Positions 19,069 to 27,845 are shown, numbered from the stretch's first letter. The stretch: 64,000 nucleotides of DNA from Rossellomorea aquimaris (GCF_003315075.1 NZ_QNRJ01000008.1:98101-162100), one strand, 5' to 3'. Notes: generated by a model not told the origin, from the letters alone. Program-made: numbers and translations.

Positions 19069-19539
19069 GTGGGGAAATCACCAAAAACGCCCGAACAGAA
19101 AAAATACGAACAGTTGGAAAAACAATACGAAACAAAGAGGCCTCTACTTAAAAATGTACTGAAGGCATTCTTTGTGGGGGGATTCTTCTGCTTAGTCGGT
19201 CAGGTCATTACGTATATCTTTATTTATTTCTTTAATTTCACAGAACAGACGGCAGGGAATCCAACTGTTGCCACCATGGTATTTATATCCATGCTTCTGA
19301 CGGGCTTTGGCGTGTACGATCATATCGGTCAATTCGCAGGGGCGGGTAGTGCTGTCCCTGTCACCGGGTTCGGAAACTCAGTGATATCAGCAGCCATCGA
19401 GCATAAAACGGAAGGGTATGTCTTGGGTGTCGGCGGCAATATATTCAAGCTTGCAGGTTCGGTCATTGTATTCGGGGTATTCTCAGCCTTTGTCGTAGCA
19501 TTAATCAAGACAATCTTAATTCAATTGGGGGTGATATAA
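19069..19539 (+). CDS. spoVAC: Stage V sporulation protein AC
   Basis: Membrane subunit of the dipicolinic acid channel in the spore inner membrane. It starts with GTG after TAGGAGG with an 8-nt spacer. 156 aa, with a hydrophilic start (residues 1-30) and four hydrophobic stretches; the GHI-like FAGAGSAVPVTGFGNSVISA motif near residue 101 is typical of SpoVAC/AE. It shares one base with the next gene. Confidence 0.95.
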   Translation: MGKSPKTPEQKKYEQLEKQYETKRPLLKNVLKAFFVGGFFCLVGQVITYIFIYFFNFTEQTAGNPTVATMVFISMLLTGFGVYDHIGQFAGAGSAVPVTGFGNSVISAAIEHKTEGYVLGVGGNIFKLAGSVIVFGVFSAFVVALIKTILIQLGVI

Positions 19540-20555
19540 TGCTTCAGGGTTCAAGGTCATGGGTCTTTCCTGCACATCCGGCCATCCTGTCGACCGGTGT
19601 CGTTGGCGGTCCATTTGAAAAGAAAGGGAACTTAGCTTCGGACTTTGATCAGTTTTACGATGACCTGTGGATGGGACAGGACACATATGAAAAAGCCAAT
19701 CGAACTCTCATTGAAGATGCGGTTCAAATTGCGTTGGATAAACAGTCTCTTCAAAAAAGCGACGTACAGTTTTTCTTAACGGGGGATCTTATTAATCAAA
19801 TTACCCCATCAAGCTTTGCTGCCAGGACCATTGGAATCCCGTACTTCGGATTATTCGGAGCATGCTCGACGTCGATGGAGGGGTTGGCGTTATCTGCATT
19901 CTTGGTTAATTATCATGGGGCTCAGCATGTAATGACAGGGGCATCCAGCCATAATTCTGCAACTGAGAGACAATTCCGCTACCCGACTGAATATGGCGGT
20001 CAAAAGCCTCCAACAGCTCAGTGGACTGTAACAGGTGCTGGTTATGCAGTAATTGGAGAAGGAAAGTCTGTTACAGCCCCTGCACCGAGAGTTACCTCTG
20101 CAACCATCGGCAAGGTGATGGATATGGGATTGAAAGATCCCTTTAACATGGGAGGAGCCATGGCACCGGCTGCTGCCGATACGATTGCAGGTCATTTTCA
20201 AGATCTGGGGAGAGATCCTTCTTACTACGATTTGATCATCACAGGTGATCTGGCTAAGATCGGCAGGCGGACAGCTGTTGAAATGCTGAAAGAAAAAGGA
20301 TACAACTTCTCGGATCATCAATTTAAAGATTGTGGATTACTGATTTATGGAGAAAATCAGCCGGTCCAATCCGGAGCCAGTGGTCCAGGCTGTTCAGCTA
20401 CAGTCCTGTACGGTCACCTATTAAATGAAATGAAAAAAGGGACATATAAACGCATCTTAGTTGTGGCGACGGGAGCCTTGTTATCACCATTGACATTTCA
20501 GCAAGGAGAAACAATACCCTGTATTGCTCATGCGGTTTCCATTGAATATATGTAA
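19539..20555 (+). CDS. spoVAD: Stage V sporulation protein AD
   Basis: Thiolase-fold protein that binds dipicolinic acid during uptake into the forespore. 338 aa fits. The thiolase-like landmarks include FGLFGACSTSMEGLAL near residue 106 and ASGPGCSATVLYGHLL near 287. It overlaps spoVAC by one base (TAATG), implying translational coupling. Confidence 0.96.
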   Translation: MLQGSRSWVFPAHPAILSTGVVGGPFEKKGNLASDFDQFYDDLWMGQDTYEKANRTLIEDAVQIALDKQSLQKSDVQFFLTGDLINQITPSSFAARTIGIPYFGLFGACSTSMEGLALSAFLVNYHGAQHVMTGASSHNSATERQFRYPTEYGGQKPPTAQWTVTGAGYAVIGEGKSVTAPAPRVTSATIGKVMDMGLKDPFNMGGAMAPAAADTIAGHFQDLGRDPSYYDLIITGDLAKIGRRTAVEMLKEKGYNFSDHQFKDCGLLIYGENQPVQSGASGPGCSATVLYGHLLNEMKKGTYKRILVVATGALLSPLTFQQGETIPCIAHAVSIEYM

Positions 20556-20573
20556 AGGAAAGGAGGAAACGAA

Positions 20574-20930
20574 GTGTTAGCGATGTTTTTTTGGGCCTTT
20601 ACAGTAGGCGGGATCATTTGTGTGATTGGTCAATTACTGTTTGATGTTGCTAAATTAACTCCAGCCCACACATTAAGCTTATTAGTGGTGGCAGGGGCGG
20701 TTTTTTCAGGATTTGGATTGTATGAACCTCTCATTGATTTTGCCGGTGCAGGAGCGACCATTCCCATAACAAGTTTCGGTAACGCCCTGGTCAATGGAGC
20801 CATGCAGGAATCACAGGAACATGGGATAGTGGGAGTCCTGACCGGGATGTTTGAAGTGACAAGCTCAGGGATCTCGTCCGCAATCATATTCGGTTTCATT
20901 GGGGCACTCCTTTTCAAACCAAAAGGATGA
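20574..20930 (+). CDS. spoVAE: Stage V sporulation protein AE, b-type
   Basis: 118-residue membrane protein similar in pattern to SpoVAC, with four hydrophobic segments and FAGAGATIPITSFGNALVNG near residue 56. It starts with GTG after AAAGGAGGAAA. The length fits SpoVAEb, the subunit found together with AC and AD in reduced spoVA operons that lack AA, AB, AEa and AF. Confidence 0.93.
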   Translation: MLAMFFWAFTVGGIICVIGQLLFDVAKLTPAHTLSLLVVAGAVFSGFGLYEPLIDFAGAGATIPITSFGNALVNGAMQESQEHGIVGVLTGMFEVTSSGISSAIIFGFIGALLFKPKG

Positions 20931-20945
20931 TAGAGGTGAAAATCG

Positions 20946-21638
20946 ATGCCTGAATATTTAGAGGTGGCGCTACGCAGTATATTTATCCTACTCTCCTTAT
21001 TTGCCATAACCAAGTTACTAGGGAAGAAGCAGTTATCTAAATTGTCTTTTTTTGAGTACATTACAGGAATCACGGTTGGGAGCATTGCAGGGACACTGTC
21101 AATGGATCTGGGTCTTCCTTTAAGTGAAGGACTGATGAGCATCTTTTTATGGTTTAGCTTTCCGCTCATTTTCTCCTTTCTTTCTCTTAAGAGCGTTCGA
21201 TTTAGACGATTTGCAGAGGGGAAACCGACTGTTTTCATAAAGGATGGAAATATTGATGAGAAGGCTTTAAAGAAAGAAAAGTATTCCGTTGATGAACTGC
21301 TGGAACAATTGAGAAAGAAGGACGTGTTCAGAGCTGCAGATGTGGAATTCGCGTCACTGGATACCAACGGAGATCTAAGTGTTTTACTAAAAAGAGAAAA
21401 AAGACCGCTTGTTCGAGAAGATGTATATAAAATCTCACAAAAGTCCACCCCTCCCCAGGCAGTCATTTCAGATGGGGAAATAGATGAAGCGGCCCTGCAA
21501 GAAGTAGGATTTCCCCTGCCCTGGTTACAAAAAGAGCTAGCCAAAAGACAATTGCAAGTTGAATCCATTTTCCTTGCCCAACTGGACCGCGAAGGAAACC
21601 TGACCTTCGACCTGTACAATTGGACAAACACACAATAA
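20946..21638 (+). CDS. DUF421 (YetF-like) membrane protein of the spoVA operon
   Basis: 230-residue DUF421/YetF protein: three hydrophobic segments up to about residue 80, then two copies of the soluble YetF fold (VFIKDGNIDEKALKK... and AVISDGEIDEAALQE...). Members in spoVA-type operons improve assembly or function of the channel complex in spores. It follows spoVAEb by 15 nt with GAGGTG. A second DUF421 gene with no spore context lies at 24.5-25.2 kb. Confidence 0.9.
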   Translation: MPEYLEVALRSIFILLSLFAITKLLGKKQLSKLSFFEYITGITVGSIAGTLSMDLGLPLSEGLMSIFLWFSFPLIFSFLSLKSVRFRRFAEGKPTVFIKDGNIDEKALKKEKYSVDELLEQLRKKDVFRAADVEFASLDTNGDLSVLLKREKRPLVREDVYKISQKSTPPQAVISDGEIDEAALQEVGFPLPWLQKELAKRQLQVESIFLAQLDREGNLTFDLYNWTNTQ

Positions 21639-21655
21639 ATTCTCTAAAAGCCCAT

Positions 21656-21683
21656 ACGTATTGTTCTCTCTATACATATGTTA
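21656..21683 (+). promoter_or_regulatory. Sigma-K promoter match before yjcZ-like gene
   Basis: AC at 21656-21657, 17 nt, then CATATGTTA, an exact fit to AC-N17-CATANNNTA. The gene starts 35 nt downstream. Confidence 0.65.
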
Positions 21684-21717
21684 TAAGAGACTAAAGGTAA
21701 AAGAGAGGTGAAATTAT

Positions 21718-21834
21718 ATGTATGGATATGGATACGGTGGCTGTGGATATGGCGGCGGCGGTTATGGCTCAACATTTGTATTAATCGTTGTGCTTTTCAT
21801 TCTCTTGATTATCGTTGGAGCTAGCTTCTGTTAG
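21718..21834 (+). CDS. yjcZ: YjcZ-family sporulation peptide
   Basis: 38-residue peptide made of a Gly/Tyr-rich head ([17 protein letters not shown]) and one hydrophobic helix ending in ASFC. This composition is typical of the YjcZ family of small spore proteins. AGAGAGGTG precedes the ATG, and an exact sigma-K promoter match lies upstream. The exact role in the spore is unknown. Confidence 0.88.
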   Translation: MYGYGYGGCGYGGGGYGSTFVLIVVLFILLIIVGASFC

Positions 21835-21945
21835 AAAGGGGTACAAAAGGCAGAATCCTCATTTGAGAGATGCTGTCTTTTTGTTTTGCTCTTTTTGTAA
21901 GGCTCTATTCGTAAAGTTTGTTGCTATTGTAGAGGAGAAAGTAAT

Positions 21946-22073
21946 AGTTGATTTCCGCTCCAGGATGTTCGCTTTCCACGGGGCTGGCGGTGAGCCTCCT
22001 CGGCTGCGCCTCCGGGGTCTCACCTGTCCAGCTATTCCCGCAGGAGTCGAGCATCCTGCAGCGAGAATCAACT
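21946..22073 (+). repeat. GC-rich palindromic-end repeat, copy 2
   Basis: 128 bp, same orientation as copy 1, bounded by AGTTGATT and AATCAACT, with the same core blocks (GCTTTCCACGGGG, GAGCCTCCTCGGC, GGGGTCTCACCTGTC, ATTCCCGCAGGAGTCGAGC). The interval 21835-22721 contains no credible gene, only this copy and copy 3. Confidence 0.85.
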
Positions 22074-22330
22074 TTCTGAGCATGAATCCTAAATCGAAAA
22101 CAATTTAAACAAGCTTTTTAGCAAACAATCTTATTAAAGGTAAGTAAAGTTTGAATTTCCTTTTAAGGTTTCATTTGTGAGAAAGTCAATAATCCACTGA
22201 TTTATGAAATAACATAAATTTTTTTACTCCCTTGTTGATAGTTGTTTTTCAACAAATGCTCAACATATCTACAATAAGAGCATTCTTGTGTTTGTATCTA
22301 TCCTTATAGCAGACAGAATGTAGTAGCACA

Positions 22331-22470
22331 GAGTGGATTGTAGCGGAAGGCAATTGACTCCTGCGGGAAATAGAGGAAAAGTCGAGACCCCACAGGGCAA
22401 AGCCCGAGGAGGCTCGACTTCCTCCCCGCGGAAAGCAAGTGCCTGGAGCGGAAAGGAACGGTCACGTTTT
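22331..22470 (-). repeat. GC-rich repeat, copy 3 (inverted)
   Basis: About 140 bp in the opposite orientation to copies 1 and 2. It has GACTCCTGCGGGAA, GAGACCCCAC, AGCCCGAGGAGGCTCG and CCGCGGAAAGC. Its outer ends are degenerate compared with the clean inverted ends of the other copies, so the borders are approximate. Confidence 0.75.
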
Positions 22471-22662
22471 CACACTACCACTTATTTAACTTCACTTTTT
22501 TGCAAGTTAAGTAATGCCAGTAAGTGAGACCCAAATGAGTATGCTCATCGGCCTTACTTTCTCTGTGTAGATACCAACAAGGTTAACGAAAGAGAGCTAT
22601 TTTTTTAATAGTGAATCTAAATTAAGGAAAAACATGTAAAACCTTCAAAAAAATCAATTCAT

Positions 22663-22689
22663 AATCACGCTCCTGGGTTTTTTACATAT
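22663..22689 (+). promoter_or_regulatory. Candidate sigma-K promoter of spoVIF
   Basis: The string runs AC, 16 nt, CATATGATG, one base from the consensus -10. The known B. subtilis spoVIF gene is expressed late in the mother cell, which agrees. Coordinates approximate to a few bases. Confidence 0.4.
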
Positions 22690-22721
22690 GATGCTTATAG
22701 TTAAAAGGAGGCGTGATGGAA

Positions 22722-22982
22722 ATGAATAATAACTTTTTTAAGAATTTAGAGAAGAAGACAGGCGTAAACATGAACGAAGTGTTAGAGCTTGCAAACTCAT
22801 TACAAAATGCAAACTTCAAAGATGAAGCAACCGTTAGAAGCGTCATTAAACGCGTATCTAAAATTGCCAATAAACCCGTAAACAAGGAAATGGAAAATAA
22901 GATTGTGCAGTCGATTGTGAATGATGGAAAGCAATTAGACTTTGGAACCATCTCCAATATGTTAAACAAGGGGAAGAAATAA
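22722..22982 (+). CDS. spoVIF: Stage VI sporulation protein F
   Basis: Controls assembly of GerE-dependent coat proteins in B. subtilis. 86 residues starting MNNNFFKNLEKKTGVNMNEV, with NANFKDEATVRSVIKRV in the middle, which I recognise as the SpoVIF (YjcC) family. AAAAGGAGG at 22703-22711 is 10 nt from the ATG at 22722; GTG 22713 and ATG 22716 are too close. Position between the cot genes and yjcF-H also matches B. subtilis. Confidence 0.9.
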   Translation: MNNNFFKNLEKKTGVNMNEVLELANSLQNANFKDEATVRSVIKRVSKIANKPVNKEMENKIVQSIVNDGKQLDFGTISNMLNKGKK

Positions 22983-22998
22983 AAGATATAAAAATTAA

Positions 22999-23062
22999 AG
23001 GAGAATGGACATAAAGGTGTGTTTCAACACGTACTTTATGTTAATTCTCCTATTTATTTTTC
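22999..23062 (+). terminator. Terminator of spoVIF
   Basis: Long stem AGGAGAAT...ATTCTCCT with inner arms ACATAAAG/CTTTATGT and GTGTG/ACACG, then an AT-rich tail. Confidence 0.7.
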
Positions 23063-23205
23063 ACTAAGGTGTAAAACTTGATTAGATTTTTCATCCTGAC
23101 ATGGTACATAGATCAACAATCTCGACAGCCCATAGAATCGATAAGTCTAAAAAGAGTTTAATGTTCAACCCTATAGGGGTAACTAATACCAAGGAGGTAA
23201 TGAAA

Positions 23206-23484
23206 ATGGGATACATTGCTCCAATTCCTCATCATCAGTATAAACAGTATCAGGAACGAGAATTAAAAGTTGAAAAACATCCGTTTACCTTTCTCCCCGT
23301 ACAACCTGTAAAACCCATGAAAAATAAAACTCAAGGACATACTGAAGAAGCAGAATCGTCCTATCATGTACTTCAATCAAAACAACGCAAAACTTCATAT
23401 GAAGCACTCTCTAAACGTTCCATCCCAACAACATTATTGGCCCAGCTAACAGGAAAAGGAAAGCACTTTAACGAATATGTATAA
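23206..23484 (+). CDS. Hypothetical 92-residue protein
   Basis: Hydrophilic, Gln/Lys-rich protein beginning MGYIAPIPHHQYKQYQERE with two prolines-rich stretches and no membrane segment. AAGGAGG at 23191-23197 gives an 8-nt spacer to ATG 23206, so that start is preferred to 23200 and to the upstream ATG at 23101. It lies between spoVIF and an MBL-fold gene. I do not recognise it; a spore-related role is only suggested by neighbours. Confidence 0.65.
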   Translation: MGYIAPIPHHQYKQYQERELKVEKHPFTFLPVQPVKPMKNKTQGHTEEAESSYHVLQSKQRKTSYEALSKRSIPTTLLAQLTGKGKHFNEYV

Positions 23485-23600
23485 AGAAGTTAGAGGGGCA
23501 TTTTTTAGGCACTTTGAAAATTCCCAAAAGGAGCATTCCTGATGGGATTTTTTACATTAACTGCCCATACCGGGCCCCGGACATATTTGGAGGTAATCAC

Positions 23601-24497
23601 TTGAAACTACAGAACCTTGCCGAGCATTGCTATGCATTTACAGGGAGTGTTACCATTGGCTACTGCATCAAAGAAGGAAAGGGTCTACTTATTGACAGTG
23701 GTTTGGATGCTTCTTCCATGAAGAAAGTGATCAAAATCTTATCCAATGAAGGACTGCCCCTGGATTATTGTGTCATCACCCACGCCCACGCCGATCATTT
23801 TGGAGGAGCTCACTTCCTGAAGAACAAACATGGGACTTCATTGTTTGCTCCGAAACTTGAAAAAGCGATCATGGAGAATTCGATCCTGGAACCGATTTAT
23901 CTATTTAATGGAGCTAATCCCATTAATGATTTGAGAAATAAGTTTCTTGAAGGACAATCAGTGGTCATTGATGATGAGTTAAAGATTGGTGAAAATAGCA
24001 TTGGTCCTTTCACTTTTGAAGCAATTGACTTACCGGGTCATTCATATGGTCAGGTGGGGGTGCTTATTGAAGATGTTTTATATGCAGCGGACAGTTATTT
24101 TGGAAGGGATACGTTGGTAAAGCATGTCATTCCGTTCATCATTGATGCGGATCAAACGCTGGATTCATTAGAAAAACTCCTTCACATACCATGCAAAGGA
24201 GCGATTCCGGGACACGGGGATTATGAAGAAAACTTTGTTTATACGGTTCAGGAGAATATCGATCTTCATGAAGAACGTATGAAATCTCTTATAGCACTTG
24301 TGAATGAGAGTTCAGAAGGTTATTCCTTTGAAAGAGTAGTAAAAGAGTATTTGAAATTACATAAAATAGCTGTAACGAATGTGGGGCAATGGCTCTTGTT
24401 CAGGACGTCGGTGACGGCTTACCTTACCAGTTTTGAACGAAAGAAACTCCTATCCTTCACGATAAGAGAGAATGAACTCATCGTTATCCCTCATTAA
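23601..24497 (+). CDS. MBL-fold metallohydrolase
   Basis: Metallo-beta-lactamase fold hydrolase. The zinc motif THAHADHFGG lies near residue 59, with further ligands in LPGHSYGQ, the aspartate in YAADSYF and PGHGDYEE. The best start is TTG 23601 (KLQNLAEHCYAFTG): GGAGG at 23589-23593 is 7 nt upstream, and the family fold begins here. An upstream TTG at 23514 would add 29 residues. 298 aa is normal. Substrate unknown. Confidence 0.85.
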   Translation: MKLQNLAEHCYAFTGSVTIGYCIKEGKGLLIDSGLDASSMKKVIKILSNEGLPLDYCVITHAHADHFGGAHFLKNKHGTSLFAPKLEKAIMENSILEPIYLFNGANPINDLRNKFLEGQSVVIDDELKIGENSIGPFTFEAIDLPGHSYGQVGVLIEDVLYAADSYFGRDTLVKHVIPFIIDADQTLDSLEKLLHIPCKGAIPGHGDYEENFVYTVQENIDLHEERMKSLIALVNESSEGYSFERVVKEYLKLHKIAVTNVGQWLLFRTSVTAYLTSFERKKLLSFTIRENELIVIPH

Positions 24498-25168
24498 TAC
24501 CCTTGAACTAACAGGCTTTCTCCTTCTTCCCATTCGGCGTATAAAACGTCCTTGGAGGAAAGGAAGCCTTGTTTTTTTATTTCGCTTAAAAGCCAATCCT
24601 CCCTTTGTTCGGCCAGCTTTAAATTATCATAAACGATTTCTCCATCCACAATTAAAGAAAGTGGGAGGGTAGCATTTTTTGTCGGTATATTAAGGTCTTG
24701 GCGCTGTACGATTTCATAAAGCGGTTTTCGGATGACACTCAGCGTACCGTCAGACTCCAAAAGGGCATATTCACATTCCCTTACTGAGAAGATATCTTTA
24801 GCCCGAAGTAAATGCTGAAGCTGATTAAGATCTAAGTGATTCTTCTTGAGTTCATCAAAGTTAATCTTCCCTTTATTAATGATCAATGCAGGTGTTCCTT
24901 CCAGCATATGGCGGAATCGTCTCGATTTCTGAGTGAAATACTCTGTGGAAAAGATCAAGCTTCCCCAAATGAAAATGGCTGTAAGGATCGGAAGCACACT
25001 GACTTTGCCATCGTATAGGGAGTTACCTACAAGTTCACCTAATATTAAAGCTGAAATGAAATCAAAAGCAGATATTTGAGTGATTTGAGTTTTACCAAGG
25101 ATTTTTGTAAGAATCAATAAGGCAAAATATCCTACAATTAACTCGACGGCTATCGACATGAATTCCAT
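24494..25168 (-). CDS. DUF421 (YetF-like) membrane protein
   Basis: About 224 residues with three N-terminal membrane segments and two soluble YetF-type repeats (ALIINKGKINFDELKK and LSLIVDGEIVYDNLKL). The start at 25168 (MEFMSIAVELIVGY) is favoured because the residues upstream look non-coding and AAGGGGGA lies before it. Its end overlaps the MBL gene end by 4 nt in convergent orientation. Role unknown; paralogue of the gene at 20946. Confidence 0.85.
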   Translation of the reverse strand: MEFMSIAVELIVGYFALLILTKILGKTQITQISAFDFISALILGELVGNSLYDGKVSVLPILTAIFIWGSLIFSTEYFTQKSRRFRHMLEGTPALIINKGKINFDELKKNHLDLNQLQHLLRAKDIFSVRECEYALLESDGTLSVIRKPLYEIVQRQDLNIPTKNATLPLSLIVDGEIVYDNLKLAEQREDWLLSEIKKQGFLSSKDVLYAEWEEGESLLVQGY

Positions 25169-25252
25169 AAGGATCCCCCTTCCCATACACTTTCCCATTA
25201 TCGACGAGTTGATAATGTAATATACTTCTTTATATGGGAATTGATAAAGCCA

Positions 25253-25300
25253 AAAAGGAACAAGCAATGAAGCTGATCAGCTTCATTGCTTGTTCCTTTT
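25253..25300 (-). terminator. 48-bp perfect palindrome, terminator of yjcF
   Basis: AAAAGGAACAAGCAATGAAG, then CTGATCAG at the centre, is mirrored exactly on the other side and ends in TTTT. It overlaps the yjcF stop codon. Confidence 0.85.
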
Positions 25301-25721
25301 AGATATCCTTCTTCATTGTTTTATGAGGGATCCCTGCGTCCAGGAATTCATCAGATGTAACTTTATAACCTAAGCCTTCATAAAAAGGGATGGCATAGGT
25401 TTGGGCATTTAATTTTAATTGGGATAAGTGCTCCTGCTTCGCATATTTTTCAATGGCAAGCATGATTTCACGCCCAGCTCCTTTTCCCCTGACGGATTCC
25501 AAGACGCATATTCTTTCAACTTTCCCAAGTCCATCCAGAATCCGGAAACGGCCTGCACCTACAGCGTGTGTTTGGTCGTATAGGACAAAGTGAGTGGAAT
25601 CGTTCTCGAATTCATCGATTTCTTCTTCGAGGGGAACCTTTTGTTCTTCCACAAACACTGTCTTTCTTATGTTGAATACCTCTTGGATTTGATCTTCTGT
25701 TTTTGCAACTTCTACCTTCAA
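25299..25721 (-). CDS. yjcF: GNAT acetyltransferase YjcF
   Basis: 140-residue GNAT fold protein. The acetyl-CoA site VRGKGAGREIMLAIE lies near residue 81 and the ElaA-like start TEDQIQEVFNIRKTVFVEEQKV is visible. It begins with TTG three bases after the yjcG stop, behind AGGAAGAG. It is last gene of a yjcG-yjcF pair. Substrate unknown. Confidence 0.9.
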   Translation of the reverse strand: MKVEVAKTEDQIQEVFNIRKTVFVEEQKVPLEEEIDEFENDSTHFVLYDQTHAVGAGRFRILDGLGKVERICVLESVRGKGAGREIMLAIEKYAKQEHLSQLKLNAQTYAIPFYEGLGYKVTSDEFLDAGIPHKTMKKDI

Positions 25722-25724
25722 CTC

Positions 25725-26243
25725 TTACTCTTCCTTTCCTAAACGGAAGGTTTCGTAAACTGTCCAAGAGCCGTTTTCCAATTGATACAACAAGTGGAAT
25801 CGGTCAATGGTTTCTTCATGATCGATTCCCAGCATACGAAGGGATCCGAAAATATCCGAGTGCTCATCATTCGAAAGCTTTTGAGCGACAGTAATGTGAG
25901 GAACGAAAGCGAATTCCGGCTCGTCACCCATGAAGTTTTGATTATGCATGTCATCATGTAACCCTTGCAGTTCAGGAGTGGAGTTCACCTTGAAATAGAT
26001 TACATTGTTCACAGGCTGAAAAGAACTTACTTTGTACACTTTTAAATTGAAGGGATCGTATTTCTTTGAAATAACATTTAATTTATCAGCTATATCCTTG
26101 ATTTGATCATCATCTGCACTAAAGACATTCTTTAATGTCAAATGTGGTGGAACCAATGCATAATGAGGATCATAACGTTTCCTATAAGAGTTTGCGATAT
26201 CTTGCAGTTTTTTCGATGGGAAAATGACTATACCATAATTCAT
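25725..26243 (-). CDS. yjcG: 2H phosphoesterase YjcG
   Basis: 172-residue protein of the 2'-5' RNA ligase-like 2H family. The two catalytic H-x-T/S motifs are PPHLTLKN (near residue 35) and VPHITVAQ (near 118). ATG 26243 (MNYGIVIFP) is preferred because GGAGG lies 10 nt upstream; the TTG 9 nt earlier sits next to that site. Length equals B. subtilis YjcG. Natural substrate unknown. Confidence 0.92.
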   Translation of the reverse strand: MNYGIVIFPSKKLQDIANSYRKRYDPHYALVPPHLTLKNVFSADDDQIKDIADKLNVISKKYDPFNLKVYKVSSFQPVNNVIYFKVNSTPELQGLHDDMHNQNFMGDEPEFAFVPHITVAQKLSNDEHSDIFGSLRMLGIDHEETIDRFHLLYQLENGSWTVYETFRLGKEE

Positions 26244-26379
26244 TTTCTTCAATCCTCCTCTATTTAACTATCTTTGTATTATGTATAGTATAGCAAATTT
26301 TTCAAAAATTTAATATAGGGCGAACGGATAGGTTCTCCTTTTATCAAGTGATGCCGGTGGCTCCCTGCATTCATTTAAA

Positions 26380-26407
26380 GAGAGGCAAGGGTGGCCCCTT
26401 GCCTGGT
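26380..26407 (-). terminator. Weak terminator of yjcH
   Basis: AGGCAAGG pairs with CCTTGCCT around a 6-nt loop, followed on the minus strand by CTCTTTAAAT. Confidence 0.5.
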
Positions 26408-26413
26408 CGTGGT

Positions 26414-27139
26414 TTAGTTAAACATCATCTTCAAAGCACGTCTCAAATCGGGTTGCCAATGTTTCCACGTATGATCCCCTTCGAACTCTTCGTAAAAGGA
26501 AGAGAATCCTTTTTGGTCAAAAGTCTCGTGGAGCTTACGGTTTGGCTTTAAGAAGTCTTTTACTTTGCCGTCCGTCGTTTTCACCTCTGTTTCCTGCTTA
26601 CCAATGATATGGTAAATGCTTAACAATGGAGGCTGTGAGAAGTTTTCTACGGCTTCCAACACTTTCTCGTTGACGAAAGGTGACTGCAGGAGAACCTTGC
26701 CAAATGTATTTGGGTATTTCAATGCAGTCATCAATGAGACAGTCGCTCCTAATGAATCACCAACGAGGGCACGTCCCATTCCCATATGATAAGTTGGGTA
26801 ATGCTCGTCCAGATATGGGACCAATTCATGTGCTAAAAAGCGAATGTAAGCATCATTTTCTTCACCGTGTGGATGGTATTTTCTTCTCCGGTCTTCAACA
26901 TCTTTATATGGGACTCCCACGATAATCATGTTTTCTATTTCCTTATTTCCGAGAAGTTCATCAGCCAGACGAGGGATTCTTCCAAGCTGGAAATAGTCCT
27001 TACCATCCTGGGTGATCAGTAGTGAGTATTTATAGAGGGGAGAAAAAGTAGCTGGTAAATATACGAGCATCTTAATCTCTTCATTTAGTTCTTTACTAAA
27101 GAGGTTTAATTCGGTTACAGTTCCTCTTGCGGTTGTCAT
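26414..27139 (-). CDS. yjcH: Putative esterase YjcH (alpha/beta hydrolase)
   Basis: 241-residue alpha/beta hydrolase of the Fes/esterase-D type. The nucleophile elbow is GDSLGA near residue 129, a late histidine is in GDHTWKHWQ, and the substrate-loop DGKDYFQLGR lies near 45. GGAGG precedes the ATG. It is on the same strand as yjcG-yjcF but with its own terminator. Family siderophore esterases exist, but the substrate here is not clear. Confidence 0.88.
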   Translation of the reverse strand: MTTARGTVTELNLFSKELNEEIKMLVYLPATFSPLYKYSLLITQDGKDYFQLGRIPRLADELLGNKEIENMIIVGVPYKDVEDRRRKYHPHGEENDAYIRFLAHELVPYLDEHYPTYHMGMGRALVGDSLGATVSLMTALKYPNTFGKVLLQSPFVNEKVLEAVENFSQPPLLSIYHIIGKQETEVKTTDGKVKDFLKPNRKLHETFDQKGFSSFYEEFEGDHTWKHWQPDLRRALKMMFN

Positions 27140-27290
27140 GACGATAGCCTCCTATAATAAGTGTTAACGTTTACAGAAAGATTGTATCATATTCTCTTCG
27201 ATAATTCCCTAAAGCGGATTGCAATACGAAAATTCAAAAGAATGGTATAATTCAGGTGAGTTAATGTACTGTTCAGAAAGGGGTATTACA

Positions 27291-27845
27291 ATGAATAAAC
27301 CTGTACATTCAAGGGATGTAACGAAAGCTGCACTACAGAGGCTGAAAGATAGAGGAGTATCTATAGAAGATATTGCTGAAATCGTCTATGAAATGCAGTA
27401 TCCATATAATCATGAGTTAAATATGGAAGATTGTATCGACAGTGTGAAGAAAGTATTATTAAAAAGAGAGATTCAGCATGCGATACTTGTAGGGGTAGAA
27501 CTGGATCAGCTTGCTGAAGAGAAGAAGCTGTCAGAACCACTTCAATCCATTGTAGAATCAGATGAAGGGTTGTTTGGGGTAGACGAGACCATTGCTCTAG
27601 GTGCAGCATTAGGATATGGGAGTATCGCTGTTACCACTTTTGGTCATCTTGATAAGAATAAGATCGGTATCATCCGTGACCTCGATACAAAGAACGGGAA
27701 GGGTGTACATACCTTTTTAGATGATATCGTGGCAAGTATTGCAGCAAATGCTTCTTCGAGAATTGCACATAGCCTACGGGACCGTGAAGAGAATATTTCA
27801 GAAGAAGATAAGATGAAATTCGAGGATGAGGAATTAATAGGCTAG
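27291..27845 (+). CDS. pgpA: Phosphatidylglycerophosphatase A family (YutG-like)
   Basis: 184-residue protein of the PgpA/YutG family. Markers are VDETIALGAALGYGSIAVTTFGHLDK (first 20 of these around residue 93) and GKGVHTFLDDIVASIAANASSRIAH near 140, with acidic metal-binding residues. The ATG at 27291 (MNKPVHSRD) is preceded by AGAAAGGGG; the upstream extension is not conserved-looking. Catalytic activity is inferred from the family; Bacillus YutG-like members are poorly characterised. Confidence 0.82.
   Translation: MNKPVHSRDVTKAALQRLKDRGVSIEDIAEIVYEMQYPYNHELNMEDCIDSVKKVLLKREIQHAILVGVELDQLAEEKKLSEPLQSIVESDEGLFGVDETIALGAALGYGSIAVTTFGHLDKNKIGIIRDLDTKNGKGVHTFLDDIVASIAANASSRIAHSLRDREENISEEDKMKFEDEELIG

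Noticed and set aside
20630..21631. A 333-codon minus-strand open frame over spoVAEb and DUF421
   Set aside because: It is a Ser/Pro-rich mirror of two well-supported plus-strand genes and has no ribosome-binding site or recognisable motif.
22333..22527. Open frame within repeat copy 3
   Set aside because: Same reason as for copy 1; no start signals and frame not kept among copies.
25253..25300. 48-bp perfect palindrome as a protein-binding operator
   Set aside because: It overlaps a stop codon and ends in T residues, so an intrinsic terminator explains it more simply.
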